A stretch of 33,059 bases of DNA from an uncultured Bacteroidales bacterium (GTDB lineage: Bacteria; Bacteroidota; Bacteroidia; Bacteroidales; UBA4417), in NCBI GenBank assembly GCA_903887815.1, contig CAISRK010000202.1:1-33059 (forward strand), given 5' to 3'. Below the pieces are notes generated by a model. That model ran no database searches. It saw only the letters and a program-made list of their open reading frames with translations, and was not told where the DNA came from. This document shows, piece by piece, positions 1-8,005 of this stretch (its first letter is position 1; each line of letters begins with the position of its first letter). The position numbers were made by a program, and so were the translations under genes.

Positions 1-434
1 ACCGACCAGACTTTTTTGCCATTTGTAGCATCGATGCAATACAGCCTGCCCAAACCGGAGCAATCATAAATGAGGTTACCAACTACCGAGGGTGTTGAAC
101 GCGATCCGGGATACGAAATCACCCATTCATCACCACAATTGGCTTTCCACAGGAGTTGGCCGTTATGATCGTAAGCAAAAAGATAACTTATGCTGTCAGT
201 TTCACCCGTTATATATACCCTGTCGGCAGTAATTGCAGGCGGACCGTACCCGTTGCCGACCTCGTTGCTGCTCCAGAGCAAAGCCGGACCTTCTGCCGGC
301 CAGGAAGCTAATAGATTTTTTTCATCATAAACACCATCCCGGTTAAGCCCGCGAAATTGTGCGACAGTTTGTGCATATATTCCTGTTGAGGCGAAAATCA
401 AAATACAGGCCAGGTAAAATACTTTACGGATCAT
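1..434 (-). CDS. PQQ-like beta-propeller repeat protein, secreted (3' part outside window)
   Basis: This gene is not in the ORF track because its C-terminal part runs off base 1. Reading the minus strand from the ATG at 434 gives a signal peptide (MIRKVFYLACILIFASTGIYAQ) and then TVAQFRGLNRDGVYDEKNLL and an open frame to the window edge, about 144 residues. The text closely matches the N-terminal third of the complete neighbour at 736-1971, for example ASWPAEGPALLW against KAWPAEGPILLW, and YPGSRSTPSVVG against FPGTRSTPLVND. The repeated LFAYDHNGQLLW/LYCIDATNGKKVW strands are typical of PQQ_2/BamB-like propeller blades. The protein is probably periplasmic or exported. No catalytic residues can be assigned, and the substrate and role are unknown. 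It is likely a tandem duplicate of the gene upstream in transcription order. Confidence 0.85.
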   Translation of the reverse strand, partial: MIRKVFYLACILIFASTGIYAQTVAQFRGLNRDGVYDEKNLLASWPAEGPALLWSSNEVGNGYGPPAITADRVYITGETDSISYLFAYDHNGQLLWKANCGDEWVISYPGSRSTPSVVGNLIYDCSGLGRLYCIDATNGKKVWS

Positions 435-735
435 GATCTAAGAATTATGAATTAGTTATTTAGAGATACTACTATTTTCAGCGAAAGCCACAATAAACAA
501 GGTAAAAATATACTTTTGACCGATATGTCGGATAATATTTTTATAAATGCCGGGAAATAATCGCTGAAATACGGGAATAAATCTTCAACCCCCTTTGGGG
601 ATTAGGATGAAGATGGGGCGAGGGGCCATCGGGGGACAAGGGGATAAGGGGAAAGAGCGACAAGGAGACAAGGAGAAACCTGTCAGGGTAAATTACCTGA
701 CAGACTTAAATCTTTTGGAAAATGAGAGACAGATA
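435..735. other. Intergenic spacer with G-rich short repeats
   Basis: This 301-base spacer separates the two tandem propeller genes. Its middle part (about 612-675) is a purine-rich run of degenerate repeats such as GACAAGGGGA, ATAAGGGGA, GACAAGGAGA and CAAGGAGA. It is followed by the hairpin at 680-703. A TACTTTTG word at 511-518 on the plus strand fits the Bacteroidota -7 consensus, but no plus-strand gene follows it, so it is probably fortuitous. I see no reading frame of interest here. Confidence 0.6.
680..703 (-). terminator. Hairpin downstream of the propeller gene, possible terminator
   Basis: CTGTCAGG and CCTGACAG form a perfect 8-bp stem around an 8-base loop. On the minus strand it lies about 33 bases past the stop codon of the 736-1971 gene. 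The following bases are GTTTCTCC rather than a clean T-run, so intrinsic termination is plausible but not certain. Confidence 0.45.
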
Positions 736-1971
736 TTATTTCAAACCGTAAACCATCATTGAGTTTCCATGGCGGATATACAGGCGGCCTTTTGCAATAA
801 CCGGGTGGGCCCAGTGCTGGGCAGTACCGAACGGGACTTTAAAACCACTTATTTTTTTAAAGCCGTCTGCTGTTGGTTCAACCAGGGATACTTCACCTGT
901 TTCGTCGTAGATATACATCATTCCGTCGGCTGAAATAATCGTTCCGAATTTACCGTTCAATTTATCATAGGCAAGTTCTTTCCCCGTTTTCCAGTCGAGG
1001 CAATGCAGCCCTTTGATTTTATCACCAAGCCCGTAAATTTTGCCGCCAATCAAAACAATTCCGCCCATACGACTGTCGAGGACTTCATTTTTCCAGGCTT
1101 TTTCAACAGAAGTTCCGTCGGCCGAAAGCTTTAACATAACCCCGCCACAACCATAGCCGGAAACACAATACAAGTAACCGTCGCTGTAAAGTGGAGTATT
1201 GGCATGAACCGACCATTGGTTTACCTGGTCGTAGCTCCAAAGTTTTTTGCCAGTTTCGGCATCAAGCCCGAGGATAGATTTCTGAGTGTTGGTAACCAGT
1301 ATTTTGCGGCCTCCTATTGTTACAAGCAACGGCGAGCAGTAAGCACTTGTTTCGCCATTTCCGGCACTACTCCAAACCAGCTTTCCTGTGTTTTTATCTA
1401 AAGCAATTATGTTATTTAGAATGCCTCCTACTGTGCAAAATAATTTATCCCCGTCGATCAAAAGGTTTTCAGTTACTCCCCATTGTATATTGCGGCCGTC
1501 ATATTGCCTCGATTTATCGAGCGAATCTTTTAAAACCTCAACCGCCCAAAGTTCCGATCCTTTATCTGCCGAAAGGCATACAATTTTACCCAATCCGCTC
1601 ATCAGGTATACTTTCCCATCGTTTACAAGTGGTGTGGAGCGTGTTCCCGGGAAACTTTCGATAAATTCATCACCGTACGGCGTTTTCCAGGCTGGTTGCC
1701 CGTCGGGAGAGAACGCGAAAATATGACCTTTACCCCCGACTGATCCGGCGGTGTAAATAAGTTTGCCGTCAACCGCTACCGATGCATACCCGTCGCCAAG
1801 GCTTTCGTTGTGCCAGAGCAGAATAGGCCCTTCTGCGGGCCATGCCTTCAGCAAACCGGTTTCGTTATAATTCCCGTCGCGGTGCTCTCCACGCCATTGG
1901 GTAGCTTCCTGTGCAAGTGTAAAGGATGAAAAAAATGCAATGCAAACAATTGCAGTGAAAAGGGATTTCAT
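736..1971 (-). CDS. PQQ-like beta-propeller repeat protein, secreted
   Basis: This 411-residue protein begins with a clear signal peptide (MKSLFTAIVCIAFFSSFTLA, then QEATQWRG). The rest is a chain of propeller blades with the recurring pattern of a hydrophobic strand followed by LDxxTGKxxW, such as ALDKNTGKLVWS, GLDAETGKKLWS and CLDWKTGKELAY. This is the PQQ_2/quinoprotein alcohol dehydrogenase-like superfamily, as also seen in BamB. Nothing shows that PQQ is really bound, and there is no cytochrome motif or lipobox. The start ATG directly begins the signal peptide. The N-terminus is very similar to the partial gene at 1-434, so the two are tandem paralogues on the same strand, about 300 bases apart. 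Other Bacteroidota and Planctomycetes proteins of this type are annotated only as outer membrane protein assembly factor BamB family or polyvinylalcohol dehydrogenase-like; the true function is open. Confidence 0.9.
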   Translation of the reverse strand: MKSLFTAIVCIAFFSSFTLAQEATQWRGEHRDGNYNETGLLKAWPAEGPILLWHNESLGDGYASVAVDGKLIYTAGSVGGKGHIFAFSPDGQPAWKTPYGDEFIESFPGTRSTPLVNDGKVYLMSGLGKIVCLSADKGSELWAVEVLKDSLDKSRQYDGRNIQWGVTENLLIDGDKLFCTVGGILNNIIALDKNTGKLVWSSAGNGETSAYCSPLLVTIGGRKILVTNTQKSILGLDAETGKKLWSYDQVNQWSVHANTPLYSDGYLYCVSGYGCGGVMLKLSADGTSVEKAWKNEVLDSRMGGIVLIGGKIYGLGDKIKGLHCLDWKTGKELAYDKLNGKFGTIISADGMMYIYDETGEVSLVEPTADGFKKISGFKVPFGTAQHWAHPVIAKGRLYIRHGNSMMVYGLK

Positions 1972-2195
1972 AGGTTATCCGGGTTAAAAATTTTGATAAA
2001 ATTACAATTAAAACAGATATTGCGATAAGGTCTGTTGTCAGGAAACTGTTTTTAGCCATCTAATGGCATATTTTCTTCCATGTAAGCGGGAATTGACGAT
2101 ATTTGTTCGGCTGCTTTTAAAATCCAGGAAAGCAGTTTCAAGAACATTTCCGATCCTCAACTGTTCAACTTCACTTAATACAAAATCGGTTTATT

Positions 2196-2828
2196 ATGAA
2201 AATAGTAATTTTTGGCGCCAGCGGGAAAACAGGCAGCCTCGCTGTAGAACAGGCCCTGGAATTGGGGCACCAGGTAACGGCTTATGTACGCCGCTCGGGC
2301 GCTGTATCACAACAACATCCTAACCTGAAAATTCTAATAGGCGAGTTGAACGATAGTTCCAGCTTATCCGAAGCAATCAAAGGTGCCGATGCCTGTATTT
2401 CAACGCTTGGAGGTGCTTCGCTTACGAAACATGCCGCCGAGGTTGCAACAGGGATCGAAAATATTATTAAAACCATGGAACTTACCGGAGTCAGCCGGTT
2501 TATCTATCTTTCGAGCATAGGTACAGGCGAAAGCCGGTATTTTATGGGACCAATCATGCGGTTTTTTATTGTCGATCTGATGCTGCGTGTTCCGATGGCC
2601 GACCATACAGCTAATGAGCGCCGACTTGCTGCAAGTAAACTGCAATGGACCGTTGTAAAACCGGGAAGCCTTACTGATGGGCCCAAAACAGGAAACCTGA
2701 AGCACGGCAGCGAAAAAATCATGCTCAAAGGCAGCCCAAAAATATCAAGAGCAAATGTTGCTGCATTTATGCTGGCCCAACTTACCGACAGCACTTACGT
2801 GAAAAAAGCCGCCTGGCTTTATGAATAA
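2196..2828 (+). CDS. NAD(P)H-binding atypical short-chain reductase (NmrA/BVR-B-like)
   Basis: The 210-residue product opens with MKIVIFGASGKTG, the GxxGxxG dinucleotide-binding turn of atypical SDR proteins. It continues with the expected beta-alpha Rossmann pattern: an ACISTLGGAS strand, a FIYLSSIGTGES strand carrying the SDR-like serine, and the late KLQWTVVKPGSLTDG segment typical of the NAD(P)-binding-10 (PF13460) group. There is no YxxxK catalytic pair in the classical position, as usual for this branch. It is probably a cytosolic NAD(P)H-dependent reductase or redox sensor. The substrate is unknown. It stands alone on the plus strand, divergent from the propeller gene and convergent with pgi. 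The start ATG is the first in frame that begins the Rossmann strand. Confidence 0.85.
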   Translation: MKIVIFGASGKTGSLAVEQALELGHQVTAYVRRSGAVSQQHPNLKILIGELNDSSSLSEAIKGADACISTLGGASLTKHAAEVATGIENIIKTMELTGVSRFIYLSSIGTGESRYFMGPIMRFFIVDLMLRVPMADHTANERRLAASKLQWTVVKPGSLTDGPKTGNLKHGSEKIMLKGSPKISRANVAAFMLAQLTDSTYVKKAAWLYE

Positions 2829-2898
2829 AAAGGCCGCGCTTGATTCAAAGGGACAATCGTTGTAATGCATTCCCGCTTTTGGGTGGAGTTTAAAATTC

Positions 2899-3002
2899 AA
2901 GACCCAAGACCCAGGATCCAAATCCCAAATTCCAAGGGCGTTCTGCTTATTACTGGAATTTGATACTTGGTTCCGATGGCTCAGGATTGGATTTTGGGTC
3001 TT
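2899..3002. repeat. Nested inverted repeat between convergent genes
   Basis: AAGACCCAA at 2899-2907 pairs perfectly with TTGGGTCTT at 2994-3002. Inside it, CAAATTCCA at 2926-2934 pairs perfectly with TGGAATTTG at 2954-2962. The sequence between is a run of near-repeats (GACCCAAGACCCAGGATCCAA). The element fills the gap between the plus-strand reductase and minus-strand pgi, where a bidirectional terminator would be expected. There is no obvious T-run. Confidence 0.6.
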
Positions 3003-3034
3003 AATAAATTATAGAATGCAAGAACTTCAAAGTC

Positions 3035-4684
3035 TTACCTCATCCGCTTGTATTCATTTATCAGCCCGTTGGTAGAAGCATCAAGACTATTCACTTCGGC
3101 ATCGCCTTCCAGTTCGGGTAAGATGAGGTTGGCCAGCTGTTTTCCCAGCTGAACGCCCCACTGGTCGAAACTGTAAATATTCCAGATCACTCCCTGGACA
3201 AATATTTTCTGCTCGTACATGGCTATCAGTGAGCCTAATGTGCGTGGAGTGAGTTTTTTAAAAAGGAATGAGTTGGTGGGAATATTTCCTTCGAAAACCA
3301 TATAAGGAAGCAGTTCGTCAATCTCGGCCTGGCTTTTACCGGCTACTTTTAATTCTGCTTCGACCTGTGCAGCCGTTTTCCCAAGCATAAGGGCGCCGGT
3401 TTGGGCGAAGAAATTGGCAAGCAGTTTTGGATGGTGGTCACCCAGGGGATTGTGGCTGATCGCAGGTGCCATAAAATCGCAGGGAATCATTTTTGTACCC
3501 TGGTGAATAAGCTGGTAAAAAGCATGCTGGCCATTGGTTCCGGGCTCGCCCCAAAGGATAGGGCCGGTTTGATATGTAACTCTTTTACCATTCCGGTCGA
3601 CCGATTTGCCGTTGCTTTCCATATTTCCCTGCTGGAAATAGGCTGCAAAACGATGCATATACTGGTCGTAAGGAAGAATGGCTTCGGTTTCGGCGCCGTA
3701 GAAATTATTGTACCAAATTCCAATCAGGGCCAGGATTACCGGGATGTTTTGTTCGAAATCAGCTTCCGCGAAATGGCGGTCCATGGCAAAAGCGCCTTCG
3801 AGCAGCTCTTCGAAATTATCGAAACCTATGCCGCAGGCAATCGAAAGCCCGATGGCCGACCAAAGCGAATAGCGCCCGCCGACCCAATCCCAGAAACAGA
3901 ACATATTCCTGGTGTCGATTCCAAAAGCCGAAACGGCTTTCGCATTGGTGGAAAGGGCAACGAAATGGTTTTTTACAAACTCATGATCAACGGCCTTTGC
4001 CAGAAACCAGTCGCGTGCCGTTTCGGCATTGGTCATGGTTTCCTGGGTGGTAAACGTTTTGGAAGCAATGATAAAAAGGGTCGTTTCAGTGTCAACTCTT
4101 TTCAGTGTTTCGGCTATATGTGTGCCGTCCACATTCGAAACGAAATGCAGGCTGATGTTTTCTTTCCGGTAATGTTTAAGTGCTTCGGTAACCATAAGCG
4201 GCCCAAGGTCGGAACCGCCAATACCGATGTTCACTATGTCGCTGATCGGTTTTCCCGTATATCCTTTCCAGGATCCCGAAATGACACTTTCGGAGAAGGT
4301 TTTCATCTGCTCCAGCACGGAATTTGCGTCGGGCATTACATCTTTCCCATCGACATAAACCGGTGTGTTTGCCCGGTTGCGTAAGGCTGTGTGAAGCACC
4401 GGACGGTTCTCGGTTTTATTGATCCGCTCACCCGAAAACTGGCTGGCTATGGCATCTTTCAAGCCGCATTCGCGTGCCAGTTTCATTAAAAGAGAAAAGG
4501 TTTTATCATCGAAAATGTTTTTCGAAAAATCTACAAGGAGATCTTTAAATTTCAGTGAGTATTTTTCGAAACGGTTTGCATCCCCGGCAAAGAGATCTTT
4601 CATCTGCGTTCCTTCGAACGTTTTGAAATACGCTTCAAGTTCTTTCCAGGCTGCAGTATTGGTTGGATTTACGGATGGGAACAT
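3035..4684 (-). CDS. pgi: Glucose-6-phosphate isomerase
   Basis: The 549-residue product matches the full length of the long (bacterial/eukaryotic type) phosphoglucose isomerase. It interconverts glucose 6-phosphate and fructose 6-phosphate in glycolysis and gluconeogenesis in the cytosol. Visible family landmarks are the first SIS segment [12 protein letters not shown] (near 152-162), [10 protein letters not shown] (near 207-216), the signature [12 protein letters not shown] (268-279), QGNMESNGK with the expected catalytic Glu near 356, [10 protein letters not shown] with the catalytic His near 387, and [10 protein letters not shown] with the catalytic Lys near 515. The last signature usually reads GVELGK; here Glu is replaced by Gln, which is probably tolerated. 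It is monocistronic and convergent with the reductase gene. A perfect Bacteroidota -7 element lies about 50 bases upstream of the ATG. Confidence 0.98.
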   Translation of the reverse strand: MFPSVNPTNTAAWKELEAYFKTFEGTQMKDLFAGDANRFEKYSLKFKDLLVDFSKNIFDDKTFSLLMKLARECGLKDAIASQFSGERINKTENRPVLHTALRNRANTPVYVDGKDVMPDANSVLEQMKTFSESVISGSWKGYTGKPISDIVNIGIGGSDLGPLMVTEALKHYRKENISLHFVSNVDGTHIAETLKRVDTETTLFIIASKTFTTQETMTNAETARDWFLAKAVDHEFVKNHFVALSTNAKAVSAFGIDTRNMFCFWDWVGGRYSLWSAIGLSIACGIGFDNFEELLEGAFAMDRHFAEADFEQNIPVILALIGIWYNNFYGAETEAILPYDQYMHRFAAYFQQGNMESNGKSVDRNGKRVTYQTGPILWGEPGTNGQHAFYQLIHQGTKMIPCDFMAPAISHNPLGDHHPKLLANFFAQTGALMLGKTAAQVEAELKVAGKSQAEIDELLPYMVFEGNIPTNSFLFKKLTPRTLGSLIAMYEQKIFVQGVIWNIYSFDQWGVQLGKQLANLILPELEGDAEVNSLDASTNGLINEYKRMR

Positions 4685-4732
4685 AAAATAGAGGTTAAAG
4701 GAATTCTGTTTTCAGGGAATGATCCGAGGGTG

Positions 4733-4740
4733 CAAAGGTA
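4733..4740 (-). promoter_or_regulatory. -7 promoter element of pgi
   Basis: On the minus strand this reads TACCTTTG, a perfect TAnnTTTG, and is followed by CACCC. It lies 49 bases upstream of the pgi ATG, which implies a leader of about 40 bases. No clear -33 TTG is seen at the usual distance. Confidence 0.65.
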
Positions 4741-4827
4741 CTAAAGTTGGAGAAAGATAAACTCCAGGCTAAATATGCCTTTAAAACTGAATGCAGAATA
4801 TTGTTTAATAAAAAGAGAATAAGCCGG

Positions 4828-5835
4828 TTAAACAGGGACGCGCTGCAGTTTCTCTTCCATTTGCAGGAGCAACTCCGATGCTTCCTCATACCCGTGCGCC
4901 CTCATAAATGCGTCCCTCCAATGGGCTGCGCCTTCGAATCCGCTGAGATAAATTTTAAAAAAGCGTTTCAGAATATTGTAATCTTTATCAGCACCCCAGG
5001 TATTGCGGTATAGCGATATGTGTTTGTTCATCAGGCTGATGCGATGCTGAGGAGTTATTTCCATTGCTTGCTTGTTGAACATCCACGGGTTTTTAAACAC
5101 CCCGGTTCCAACCATAACGCCATCCACCCCGTATTGATCAATGCGGTTCATTGCATCGGAATAACTGGTTACATCACCATTGCCCAGAATTACGGTTGAA
5201 CTCCCGGAAGCGTTCCGCATTTGCACAGCTTTGCCGATTTCATCCCACAATGCAAGCCCGTTCGACATCATTTTACGTGTCCGGCCATGAACAGTGAGGG
5301 TTTTGGGTTTGGCTTCCAGTACATGCCCAATCCATTCTTCGGTAGTGATGCGGCTGAAACCTATTCTTGTTTTAACACTTACAGGCAGATCGGTGGATTC
5401 GGCTGCAGCGTAAATAATTTCTTTCGCCTGATCCGGGAAATTGATGAGGTTGGCACAGCTCCGGTTTTTCACTACTTTTTTTACCGGGCAACCCATATTG
5501 ATATCGATTCCGTCGAAAAGCTGCATGTCGGATATCAACTTTGCACTCTGGCGGAATTTTTCGGGATCGCTGCCCCATATCTGGGCAACCAGTTTTGTAT
5601 TATGCGACTTGAGCAACTGCATTTCACTGGCATTTACCAGCAGGCGTTCAATCACTTTTGGGCGTCCTTTTTCGTGGCACAAACCATCGGTGGAGGTGAA
5701 CTCGGTAAAAACCACATGCAAAGCATCAGGATCCGATACGGAAAGCACTACCTCGCGGAAAACGGTGTCGGTAACATCCTCCATGGGAGCCAGCGCAATG
5801 ATCGGCTTATTGAGCGATTGCCAGAAATTATCCAT
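4828..5835 (-). CDS. tRNA-dihydrouridine synthase family protein
   Basis: This 335-residue flavoenzyme reduces specific uridines in the tRNA D-loop or nearby to dihydrouridine using FMN and NADPH. Recognisable Dus features are the N-terminal IIALAPMEDVTD (normally LAPMxGVTD), INMGCPVKKV with the catalytic Cys at about 116, PVSVKTRIGF (the Lys and Arg that touch flavin and RNA), TVHGRTRKMM with the active-site His, and ILGNGDVTSYSDA plus GVMVGTGVFKNPWMF near the phosphate site. The segment after the catalytic Cys reads NRSCANLI instead of the usual GxGxALL. Which Dus subfamily (DusB or DusC-like) it belongs to, and so which uridine it modifies, cannot be decided. Its ATG overlaps the 3' end of trhO by 8 bases (ATGGATAA), so translational coupling is likely. 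Confidence 0.92.
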   Translation of the reverse strand: MDNFWQSLNKPIIALAPMEDVTDTVFREVVLSVSDPDALHVVFTEFTSTDGLCHEKGRPKVIERLLVNASEMQLLKSHNTKLVAQIWGSDPEKFRQSAKLISDMQLFDGIDINMGCPVKKVVKNRSCANLINFPDQAKEIIYAAAESTDLPVSVKTRIGFSRITTEEWIGHVLEAKPKTLTVHGRTRKMMSNGLALWDEIGKAVQMRNASGSSTVILGNGDVTSYSDAMNRIDQYGVDGVMVGTGVFKNPWMFNKQAMEITPQHRISLMNKHISLYRNTWGADKDYNILKRFFKIYLSGFEGAAHWRDAFMRAHGYEEASELLLQMEEKLQRVPV

Positions 5836-6892
5836 TGAAAACAGCCTCTTCCGTTCCAGATTTATTGTCCAGCAGGAAGGGCGACAACCTGCTCTTGTAT
5901 ATTTTGCTTCCCAAGTATTTATTATGGTTTTTCACCCGTAGTTCTATGCGTGTTTCCAATGGAAGCCTGATAATCTCCTTACATTCGTCGGAACAGCATT
6001 TATCATATTTAGCAGCACATTCAGCACATTGAATAAACAACAGGTGGCAATCGTCGTTTGCACAGTTTATATGGGTATCGGCGTGTTTACCACATTGGTG
6101 GCAATGCGAAATCACCTGCCCGTCGACGGTTTCGCCCAGGCGTTCGTCGAACACGAAGTTCTTGCCTATGAACTTCGAAGGCAATCCAAGCTGTTTGATC
6201 TGCTGGGCATACTCAATAATACCGCCGTAAAGCTGCGACACATCCTTAAACCCGTTATGCAGCAGGAACGAACTGGCTTTCTCACAGCGGATGCCACCCG
6301 TGCAGTAAAGCAGGATTTTCCTGTCCTTTTCGGATTCAAAATCGCGGACCACCATCTGTATAGCATCTTTAAACGTATCGGCATCCGGGCATACCGCATT
6401 TTCGAAACGCCCGATCTCGCTTTCGTAATGGTTGCGCATGTCGATGACCAGTGTTTCGGGTTTCTCCGCTAATTCGTGAAATTCAATAGCTGACAAATGG
6501 TTGCCAACCTTCGACAAATCGTATGAGTCATGATCCAGCCCATCGGCAACAATCTTGGGCCTCACTTTTATAGTAAGCTTGTAGAACGATTTCCCGTCGT
6601 CGACGAGGGCATATTTGATCGGCATTCCGGGCAGTCCGGGGATGGAATCAAGCTGCTGGAGGAACGCCTCAAGGTTATGTTCGGGAACGCTCATCTGTGC
6701 GTTAATCCCTTCACGGGCCACATAAATACGGCCGAAACAATTCAGCTCCGCCCATTTACCGAACAGCGAATTACGGAATTCGACGGGGTTTTCGATGTTT
6801 ACATAGCGGTAAAACGAAAGTGTTTTCCGGCTAAAGGTTTCATTAACAAGATGTTGTTTCAGTATTTCTTTGTTTACTCTGTTCTCAAGCAT
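5828..6892 (-). CDS. trhO: tRNA uridine(34) hydroxylase, rhodanese family (TrhO/YceA)
   Basis: The ORF track starts at 6925 (365 aa). I prefer the internal ATG at 6892 (354 aa) because MLENRVNKEILK lines up with the start of the E. coli protein (MPVLHNRISNDALK). TrhO installs 5-hydroxyuridine at wobble U34 in an oxygen-dependent, prephenate-independent route. In track numbering, an N-terminal UPF0176 domain holds FGRIYVAREGINAQMSVP. A rhodanese domain (about 140-240) carries LLYCTGGIRCEKAS with active-site Cys 208. The conserved GKNFVFDERLGE follows, and then a Cys-rich tail with Cys 275, 278, 288, 293, 300, 303, 310, 311 and 315 that probably binds zinc. It is the first gene of an operon with the overlapping dihydrouridine synthase; both products act on tRNA uridines. 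Confidence 0.93.
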   Translation of the reverse strand: MLENRVNKEILKQHLVNETFSRKTLSFYRYVNIENPVEFRNSLFGKWAELNCFGRIYVAREGINAQMSVPEHNLEAFLQQLDSIPGLPGMPIKYALVDDGKSFYKLTIKVRPKIVADGLDHDSYDLSKVGNHLSAIEFHELAEKPETLVIDMRNHYESEIGRFENAVCPDADTFKDAIQMVVRDFESEKDRKILLYCTGGIRCEKASSFLLHNGFKDVSQLYGGIIEYAQQIKQLGLPSKFIGKNFVFDERLGETVDGQVISHCHQCGKHADTHINCANDDCHLLFIQCAECAAKYDKCCSDECKEIIRLPLETRIELRVKNHNKYLGSKIYKSRLSPFLLDNKSGTEEAVFNG

Positions 6893-7046
6893 GCGGATAA
6901 AGTGATATTTAACAGGAATGACCATCCTGGTATTTCATAGGAAAGATCAAATTATGGGTTAAGATAACAATAGTAGGCAGGGAAATGTTTAAATAGCGCC
7001 GTTGTACAACTGATTACCGACAAGTGGAAAACATGTTGGTGTGAAG

Positions 7047-7079
7047 AACCCTCCAGGGGTTTTACCCAACCCGAGGGTT
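7047..7079. other. Hairpin in the trhO/exported-protein spacer
   Basis: AACCCTC (7047-7053) pairs with GAGGGTT (7073-7079), and inside it GGGT pairs with ACCC. It lies downstream of the minus-strand gene at 7115. The only T-run (TTTTT) follows on the plus strand, where no upstream gene exists. It could be a processing or termination structure; the function is unclear. Confidence 0.35.
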
Positions 7080-7114
7080 AGTTTTTATTGATACATTATA
7101 TTGACTTAAACCTG

Positions 7115-7900
7115 TTACCTGTTCCCGAACACCAGGTCCAGTGTAGGCCAGATCTGCCATTTGGGTGTCTCATATGGATATTGGCCGTAACACAGCGCGT
7201 ATCCGCTCCTTATGCATAGCTTTTTACCAACGGCCCACATAAGGGTACCCGAATTTTCGAAAAAGAAATTGTTATCGGGCCGGGAAATTAAAAATGCCTG
7301 TACACCTTCTTCGTAAAACCATTTACGGAACACACTTCCTTTCACCGAAAGGCCGGGCCTGATGGATGTGCCTTCGTAGTAGTGTGCCATACGCGGGTAA
7401 AAGAGTGGCAGGTCAATGGTTGCCTGTGGATCGGGTTTCCCGCCGCGAAGGGCAAATACAAATCCCAGCTTTGCCGTTGCCAGCATCAAAGGAGTAATCT
7501 TACGCGAAACAACCAAGGCATTATTTACCGAAAGGATAAAAGAAAAATCATACTCGGGCGAAATAATGCCGCCGGTTCCTTTCAGGCTCATTATATTTAA
7601 AAACGGTGTTGGAACACTCAGGCTGTGCTCACTGGCAATAAAATAATTATTCTTTTTCCCGTACGAAATTTTTAAACCTGCACCTGGTACCAGGGGAAGC
7701 ATAAGCACATTGGTGTACGCTTCCATTTTGTCATTTATTCCGTAACGGAAAGATTGAAAAATACCGCTTTCCCATTTGCCGGCAGGCACTAGAAAAGCAG
7801 TATTATAACTCCATTTTTTAACCAATGGGTCTTCCTGCGCAAAACCGGCGTTAACGCAATAAACGAATAATAGGCAAAGTATTGATTTCCTGAACATCAT
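7115..7900 (-). CDS. Unrecognised exported protein, possible outer-membrane barrel
   Basis: I do not recognise the family. The 261-residue product has a signal peptide (MMFRKSILCLLFVYCVNAGFA, then QEDP) and no lipobox. The mature part is rich in alternating aromatic/hydrophobic strands with short polar turns (AYTNVLMLPLVPGAGLKISY, FYEEGVQAFLISRPDNNFFF, RSGYALCYGQYP) and ends in a strand, LDLVFGNR. That pattern suggests a small outer-membrane beta-barrel, but the last residue is not the typical aromatic. It lies 105 bases downstream of the lipoprotein gene at 8006 on the same strand, so co-transcription is possible. No promoter word is evident directly upstream. Confidence 0.7.
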   Translation of the reverse strand: MMFRKSILCLLFVYCVNAGFAQEDPLVKKWSYNTAFLVPAGKWESGIFQSFRYGINDKMEAYTNVLMLPLVPGAGLKISYGKKNNYFIASEHSLSVPTPFLNIMSLKGTGGIISPEYDFSFILSVNNALVVSRKITPLMLATAKLGFVFALRGGKPDPQATIDLPLFYPRMAHYYEGTSIRPGLSVKGSVFRKWFYEEGVQAFLISRPDNNFFFENSGTLMWAVGKKLCIRSGYALCYGQYPYETPKWQIWPTLDLVFGNR

Positions 7901-8005
7901 TGTCGTATTTTAGAACAGCGCGGCGGCTGTATTATTTATCCTGATTTTTTATTAATAAAATCTCCGTATTTCCCTGGTTTCTGACCATCAACATTTTAAC
8001 TTTTG

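Noticed and set aside
511-518. TACTTTTG as a plus-strand promoter
   Set aside because: No plus-strand gene follows before 2196; a chance match in AT-rich DNA is more likely.
2063-2323. 86-residue plus-strand ORF upstream of the reductase
   Set aside because: It runs into the reductase gene in another frame and has no domain; the reductase start is well supported.
3401-4384. 327-residue plus-strand ORF
   Set aside because: It lies wholly antisense to pgi, whose motifs are complete; no signal or domain is recognisable. It is a shadow frame.
5221-5838. 205-residue plus-strand ORF
   Set aside because: Antisense to the dihydrouridine synthase, whose catalytic motifs are intact.
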